Source: Micromonospora sp. Llam0
GTDB lineage: Bacteria > Actinomycetota > Actinomycetes > Mycobacteriales > Micromonosporaceae
Length of the DNA stretch: 64,000 bases
Assembly: GCF_003751085.1 (NCBI RefSeq)
Contig: NZ_RJJY01000002.1
Coordinates: forward strand, 2,294,001-2,358,000
Direction of reading: 5' to 3'
Made by a program: the position numbers and the translations under genes. The notes under the pieces are model-generated. The model was not told the DNA's origin. It saw only the letters and a list, made by a program, of their open reading frames with translations, and ran no database searches. Numbering within the stretch: the stretch's first letter is position 1; the number at the start of each line of letters is the position of its first letter. This document shows, in pieces, positions 59,756 through 64,000 of the stretch.

Positions 59756-61086
59756 CACGGCCGTTTCAAGATCATTATGACGGTGGGTGACAGTTGCTGT
59801 GGTGACGTGTCGAGTAGGGACGAAGCTCCGTTAGGACGAGGTCTTCTCAAGGATCTTGTCCACCCGGAGCTTCGTCATGTCGCATTCTGTCACCCCCGCT
59901 GTCGATCCGGTGTCGACGCCGGTCGTCGGGGACGTCGCGTCGTCGTGTCACGACCTGCTGGAGCTGTTGTTGGCGGTGTCCGACGGCCGGTCGGCACAGG
60001 GCCGTGACCATCCGGTCGCGGTCGTCCTGACGCTGGTGGCGGCCGCGACCGTGGCCGGGGCGACCGGCTACACCGCGATCGCGGGCTGGGTCGCCGACGT
60101 ACCGGCCGAGGTCATGGACAGCCTCTACGAACGGGTCGGGGCCAGACCGGCGGGACCGCCGTCCCGGTCGACGATCTGGCGGGTCTGCACCGACACCGAC
60201 ACCGACGTGCTCGACGCCGTCATCGCCGAATGGACAACGACGCGACACGCCCACGTCAGAGCCGGCGCGCCGACCCAGCTACGCCTGGACGGCAAGACCG
60301 TGGGCGGCGCCGTCGGCGACGACGGGAACCAACTGCACCTGCTGTCCGCTCTCGCCGGGGACCCGCGACCGGGCGCGGTCGGCGTCGTGCTCGCCCAGGC
60401 ACCGACCGACGGCGCGAAGACCACGGAGCCGGCCACCGCCCGCGCCCTGCTGCAGACCCTCGACCTGCCAGGCATGACCGTCACCGCGGACGCGTTGCAC
60501 ACCGTCAGGGCGACCGCCGAACTCATCCACCACCACGGCGGCCAGTTCATGTTCCCGGTCAAGGAGAACCGGCGGACCCTGTTCGACGCACTCAACGCGC
60601 TGCCCTGGGCCGACACACCGCCTGACCTGGAAAGCGTCGACATGGGACATGGCCGCCGGACCCGCCGCACCATCCGTGTCCTGCCCGCCCCGCCCGATCT
60701 GCCGTTCCCGCACGTCAACCAGGTCTGGCTGATCGAACGCTACGTCACGCACACCGCCACCGGGAAACAGTCCGCCGCCGCGCAGCTCGGCGTCGCCAGC
60801 CACACTCCCGACCAGGCCGGCCCCGCCGAACTGGCCGCCTACAACCGGAGCCACTGGGCCATCGAGTCGTTGCACTGGATCAGGGACACCTGCTACCGGG
60901 AAGACCGGTCGACCACGCGTACCCGGTCCGGGCCCCGCGTCCTGGCCTCGCTACGCAACCTAGCGATCAACGCCCTACGCCTGGCCGGCCGAACCGACAT
61001 CACGGAAGCCACCAGATGGGCCGCCCGCGACATGACCAGGCCATTCGCCATCCTCAACCTCACCAGATGATCTTGAAACGGCCGTG
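59756..61086 (+). mobile_element. ISAs1-family insertion sequence, intact
   Basis: The 1331-bp element has perfect 20-bp terminal repeats, CACGGCCGTTTCAAGATCAT at 59756-59775 and its complement at 61067-61086. An 11-bp duplication TGGGCGTCTGT flanks it (59745-59755 and 61087-61097). Intact ends and duplication imply a recent insertion. Confidence 0.92.
59877..61070 (+). CDS. ISAs1-family transposase
   Basis: ATG 59877 has GGAG at 8 nt. The 397-residue protein opens with an N-terminal DDE_Tnp_1-associated domain and has the catalytic core LDGKTVGGAVGDDGNQLHLL, VTADALHTVRATAELI and HWIRDTCYREDRS, the usual DDE positions for ISAs1. No frameshift or stop is present, so it is likely active. Confidence 0.93.
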   Translation: MSHSVTPAVDPVSTPVVGDVASSCHDLLELLLAVSDGRSAQGRDHPVAVVLTLVAAATVAGATGYTAIAGWVADVPAEVMDSLYERVGARPAGPPSRSTIWRVCTDTDTDVLDAVIAEWTTTRHAHVRAGAPTQLRLDGKTVGGAVGDDGNQLHLLSALAGDPRPGAVGVVLAQAPTDGAKTTEPATARALLQTLDLPGMTVTADALHTVRATAELIHHHGGQFMFPVKENRRTLFDALNALPWADTPPDLESVDMGHGRRTRRTIRVLPAPPDLPFPHVNQVWLIERYVTHTATGKQSAAAQLGVASHTPDQAGPAELAAYNRSHWAIESLHWIRDTCYREDRSTTRTRSGPRVLASLRNLAINALRLAGRTDITEATRWAARDMTRPFAILNLTR

Positions 61087-61772
61087 TGGGCGTCTGTGCT
61101 GGGCTGTCGTTGCTGCTCGTTCCGAGATTGTGGGCAGTGATCACCAATGATCGACCCCCACTGCTGCTGTTTACTCCGACGGGTTTCAGCAGGTCCGGGT
61201 GGAGTGCGACCTTCGGAATTCTCGGCACCATCCTGACTCTCCTTGGCTTCATCATGACGATCGCACATCCGTTGTCGAGAGCAAAGCCATACATTGATTC
61301 GGTTTTCGGAGAACCTTGCCTCCTCCTAGGTATTGTGCTGCTCGCTGCCGCCGTATGGCTCGCATGCACTCCCCAGTCGCAGGCGTTTGACGAGCAATAC
61401 GTGCGAGCTTCCCTGGCCCCGATGGGTTGGATCATTTTCGCTACCGGAATCGTTCTTCTCTGGTGTACTTTGGCGATCGTCCGGTTCGACCTGATCGGCT
61501 CCGCGCCGCAGCACGAACCGATTACCGGACTCCTTCACGGTTATCCCGTGGAGAACGTCTTCTTCGCCGTCGTCCTGTACGGTCCATCGGCGGTGGGTTG
61601 CCTGCTCTTTCCTGCCGTCGTCCGGGGTGGAGGCCGGGCTTCATGGCTTGTCCTCTACTGGTGCTGGACGGTCGCGGGAGCTGCCTTTCTGCTCTTCAGT
61701 GCGATGAACTACTACACCCATGCCGGGATGCTCGTCAACGAGGTGTCCGACGGGACCGTCCTCCGCTGGTGA

Positions 61773-62133
61773 GTCACCGGCTGACGCGTTATTGGAAGTC
61801 GCCGAGACCAACTCCGTCCCCAGAAGAATTGTAAACCACCTTGATCGCCACCAAGATGACTCTGCCCATGGTGTCGACAGACCTGATCAGCTCACTAGCG
61901 AGTTGTGCGCATGTCAGTTGGAACCACACCTTCGGCAGTGGCTAGTTCGGCACCCTCCGAGAATTCTATGCGCAGCGCTTGCGTCTGACGGTGAGGCCAC
62001 GACTGCCAGTGTCTGCTGCCGCCCACATAGGCATGAATGAATTAGGTGATGATCGGACGGCTCCGCCGTGTTTAGGGGGTCGGGTTACCGGGCGTTGTGC
62101 ATTCATCTTCGCCAACGAGAATGGAGAGATCTT
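61773..62133. other. Intergenic region
   Basis: 360 nt without a supported gene. GC content drops slightly. No convincing promoter or terminator was identified. Confidence 0.4.
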
Positions 62134-63003
62134 ATGATTCGCAGGCGTGAAGAATTCCCTGCTGGCCGGAGTGGCCGGCTTGACCCTGAAGTAGAGCTGG
62201 CTCCCGGATCAAGTCTTGGGAAGACTGGTCTGGGAAAAAGCCGCAGGGTCAACCGACAAGGGTGGAGTCGTGGGTTCAGGATCACCATGGCGATACTTGG
62301 CGCGGTCTCCCTTGCCGGCCCTGTCCCGGAAATGGGTGGGAACGGCAATGGGAACGTCGACTGCAGCACCGATCCGAGCGCGCCTGGGTGCGAAGCCATT
62401 ATCGGTGCGCCCGATGACGATGACGATGGCAGGGGCGGTGACGGGTTGAGCTCTGTGGTGAACCGTCGGCTTATGGCCTGTCTGGTTGGGGCATTGGCGC
62501 TGTTTGCTACGGCGTGTGGCGCCGACGAGACCTACGAAACACCGTCTACGTCGTCGCCTGCGACGGCATCGGGCACGCCGAGCCTGGACTCAGCCGACGA
62601 GGCAGAGCGAGACGTCCTGAGGGCGTACCGGGGCATGTGGGATGCATTGGTGGAGGCGGGCAAGGTGTCGGATCCCGACGCCCCCGACCTGCGTAGGCAC
62701 GCCTCCGATCAGGCGCTGAGGTTGATCGTCAAGGCACTCTACATCAATCGCGAGCAGGGTGAGGTTGTCCTCGGCGAGCTGGTACTTGACCCGGAGATCA
62801 CGGCTCTCGTGCCTGCCACAGATCCCACCACGGCCACGGTCCTGGATTGCGTGAACGACGAGAACTGGTTGCAGTACAACGTATCCGGCGGTCCGGTCAA
62901 CGACGAGCCCGGAGGCAGACACCGCATGACCGCCACCGTCAATCGGACCGCCGAGGGCTGGCGGGTGAGCTCATTCCTCCTGGAGGAGACCGGGACATGC
63001 TGA
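62134..63003 (+). CDS. Secreted Cys-motif peptide joined to a lipoprotein in one frame
   Basis: The frame is 289 codons from ATG 62134 (GGAGAG upstream). Its first part has a hydrophobic segment (MAILGAVSLAGPV) then VDCSTDPSAPGCE and an Asp-rich spacer. The second part starts MACLVGALALFATACGADE, a lipoprotein signal with lipobox FATAC, at ATG 62473 or GTG 62455/62458. The remainder pairs with the lipoprotein at 63.2 kb (AYRGMW, DPxAPDL, VLDCVND). Two separate genes translated from internal starts seem more likely than one fusion. Confidence 0.65.
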   Translation: MIRRREEFPAGRSGRLDPEVELAPGSSLGKTGLGKSRRVNRQGWSRGFRITMAILGAVSLAGPVPEMGGNGNGNVDCSTDPSAPGCEAIIGAPDDDDDGRGGDGLSSVVNRRLMACLVGALALFATACGADETYETPSTSSPATASGTPSLDSADEAERDVLRAYRGMWDALVEAGKVSDPDAPDLRRHASDQALRLIVKALYINREQGEVVLGELVLDPEITALVPATDPTTATVLDCVNDENWLQYNVSGGPVNDEPGGRHRMTATVNRTAEGWRVSSFLLEETGTC

Positions 63004-63138
63004 CCCGCGGACGACGACTCGCGACTCTCGCCATCGTCGTGGCGGCAGCCCCACGTGGTTATCGCGAGCAGCCGCAGACGCGGCGGCGGTACCGGCGGTG
63101 TGCACTGCAGCGGGAACGACACTCGCCCGGACTGTTAG
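62997..63138 (+). pseudogene. Frameshifted copy of the small secreted Cys-motif peptide
   Basis: ATG 62997 overlaps the lipoprotein stop (ATGCTGA) and reads MLTRGRRLATLAIVVAAA, a signal sequence. One base later the other frame gives GGGTGGVHCSGNDTRPDC and stops at 63138. This matches GGIGGVNCRQNPSAPEC of the intact copy at 63.8 kb. A single indel explains it. Confidence 0.65.
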
Positions 63139-63233
63139 GAGGTCGATCCAGGCATTCGTTCGTGAATCTTCCACGAAAAGCGGCCGCGAGTCAGCGCCGC
63201 TGCCGCCACGAACCGTAAGGAGGCAGGACAGAT

Positions 63234-63830
63234 ATGACGATCCGTAGCAGACGGCAGACGTCCACCGCCCAGCCGCGAGGCCGCCGGCTCCGTGTAGCGG
63301 GCTCGATGATCGGCCTGTGCCTGGCGGTCGGCGCAGGAGCATGCGACGCCGGGGACACCGGGCAGAAGCCTTCCTCCACCGTCTCCATCGCTGTGTCGGC
63401 GCCCAGCCAGGATCCGCGCGGTGCCGCCGAGAATGCCGCGCTGGACGCTTACCGAGGCATGTGGGCCGCTTATGCGAAGGCAGGGCTCACTGCCAACCCC
63501 GACGAGCCGGATCTGAGCCGATTCGCCAGTGACGGTGCGCTGGAGACGCTGAGACGCGGTCTGGCCACCTACCGGGGCAAGAAGCAGGTACTCAAGGGCG
63601 AGTACGTCCTGAATCCACAGGTGGCCGAGGTGGCGCTGACCTCGTCACCCGCGACGGTGACGGTCACCGACTGCATCGACGACAGCAGCTTCCTGGTCTA
63701 CACGCAGTCGGGTGAGCCCATCAACGACGTGCGCGGGGGGCGGCAGGCCGCGCGCGCCACGGTCACGAACCTCGACGTCGGTGGCTGGAAGGTCACCAGC
63801 TTCGGCGTCCAGGACGTGGGATCATGCTGA
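63234..63830 (+). CDS. Putative lipoprotein, paralogue of the upstream one
   Basis: ATG 63234 follows AAGGAGGCAGG. The 198-residue product has a signal peptide ending near VGAGAC (lipobox Cys about 37) and a mature domain with LDAYRGMWAAYAKAGLTANP, a TVTDCIDDSSF core and a final Cys-ending SC. It is about 35% like the second half of the upstream gene. Such proteins are found in actinomycetes, with function unknown. Confidence 0.75.
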   Translation: MTIRSRRQTSTAQPRGRRLRVAGSMIGLCLAVGAGACDAGDTGQKPSSTVSIAVSAPSQDPRGAAENAALDAYRGMWAAYAKAGLTANPDEPDLSRFASDGALETLRRGLATYRGKKQVLKGEYVLNPQVAEVALTSSPATVTVTDCIDDSSFLVYTQSGEPINDVRGGRQAARATVTNLDVGGWKVTSFGVQDVGSC

Positions 63831-64000
63831 CGCGCCGTACCGTTCGATACCTGATCGCCGCCAGTGTGGCCCCGATCGTGCTGACGCACGCGGGTCCGGC
63901 AGGTGCCGACGGCGGCATCGGCGGGGTCAACTGTAGACAGAATCCGTCGGCTCCTGAGTGTGAGGTCAGCGCTGGCACCCCCGGCGGGCAGGGCGACGCC
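63824..64000 (+). CDS. Small secreted Cys-motif protein (runs off the window)
   Basis: ATG 63824 overlaps the lipoprotein stop by 7 nt (ATGCTGA). Fifty-nine codons are visible. A signal peptide (MLTRRTVRYLIAASVAPIVL, cleaved after AGA) is followed by GGIGGVNCRQNPSAPECEV. It is the intact copy of the motif seen at 62.3 and 63.0 kb. The C-terminus is outside. Confidence 0.65.
   Translation, partial: MLTRRTVRYLIAASVAPIVLTHAGPAGADGGIGGVNCRQNPSAPECEVSAGTPGGQGDA

Larger units (their letters stand above)
59717..61772 (+). pseudogene. DUF981-like membrane protein gene interrupted by an ISAs1 element
   Basis: ATG 59717 opens MPIIMFNNLMGVC. The IS then intervenes and the frame resumes at 61098 as AGLSLLLVPRLWAV. 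Removing the IS and one TSD copy gives 237 residues with about six membrane segments (for example FGILGTILTLLGFIMTIAH, GWIIFATGIVLLW). The 228-codon 3' fragment could still start at GTG 61086, and that lies within the IS end, so an N-terminally altered protein might be made. Confidence 0.8.

Overview
The window is very GC-rich, uses GTG starts freely, and shows two putative leaderless GTG genes with an extended TANNNT box 6 nt upstream. Gene content (Replic_Relax protein, actinobacterial type IV-like conjugation genes, S-adenosyl methyltransferase of the PF04672 type, DUF981, SCP1.201-like deaminase with Imm1) points to an actinomycete, most likely Micromonosporaceae. The genus cannot be fixed from sequence alone.

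Region 1 (1-16.2 kb) is the right part of an integrated conjugative element. On the minus strand, in transcription order, it carries a sigma-like HTH protein, a VirB2-like pilin, a TrbL/VirB6-like membrane protein, a small protein sharing the TrbL tail motif, a PrgI-like protein, a VirB4-like ATPase, a VirD4-like coupling protein, a replication-relaxation protein, an unknown protein and a truncated GGDEF protein. On the plus strand it ends with two small genes and a large serine recombinase whose last codons run into a 3' tRNA-Lys fragment, the probable attachment site. A heptamer TGTTGGG recurs at the borders of these genes with helical spacing.

Region 2 (16.4-44.1 kb) is a complete type I-E CRISPR-Cas locus with two very long arrays. 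Array 1 (about 54 repeats, minus sense) and array 2 (about 124 repeats, plus sense) have related leaders and point away from each other. Between them lie an orphan N6-adenine methylase, three small or unknown genes, a Ser/Thr kinase, and an operon SF1 helicase-cas3-cas8e-cse2-cas7-cas5-cas6e-cas1-cas2 in which most junctions are ATGA/GTGA overlaps. Array 2 is interrupted by a 5'-truncated IS3-type element.

Region 3 (44.1-49.4 kb) begins with an IS630-type element abutting the old end of array 2. Its transposase gene is split by a group II intron placed immediately before the codon of the third catalytic acidic residue. Next come a transposase remnant, an Imm1 immunity gene, a frameshifted DddA-like deaminase toxin gene and a solitary CRISPR-like repeat.

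Region 4 (49.4-64 kb) is ordinary to mildly accessory: a P-loop kinase, an ECF sigma factor with partner, a 50-residue membrane peptide, a toxin-gene remnant, an ImmA/IrrE-like protease, a 9-codon peptide ORF in front of a degenerate GGDEF-EAL protein, a methyltransferase, two XRE regulators, a DUF981 gene split by an ISAs1 element with intact target duplication, and a tandemly duplicated lipoprotein/secreted-peptide cassette that runs out of the window.
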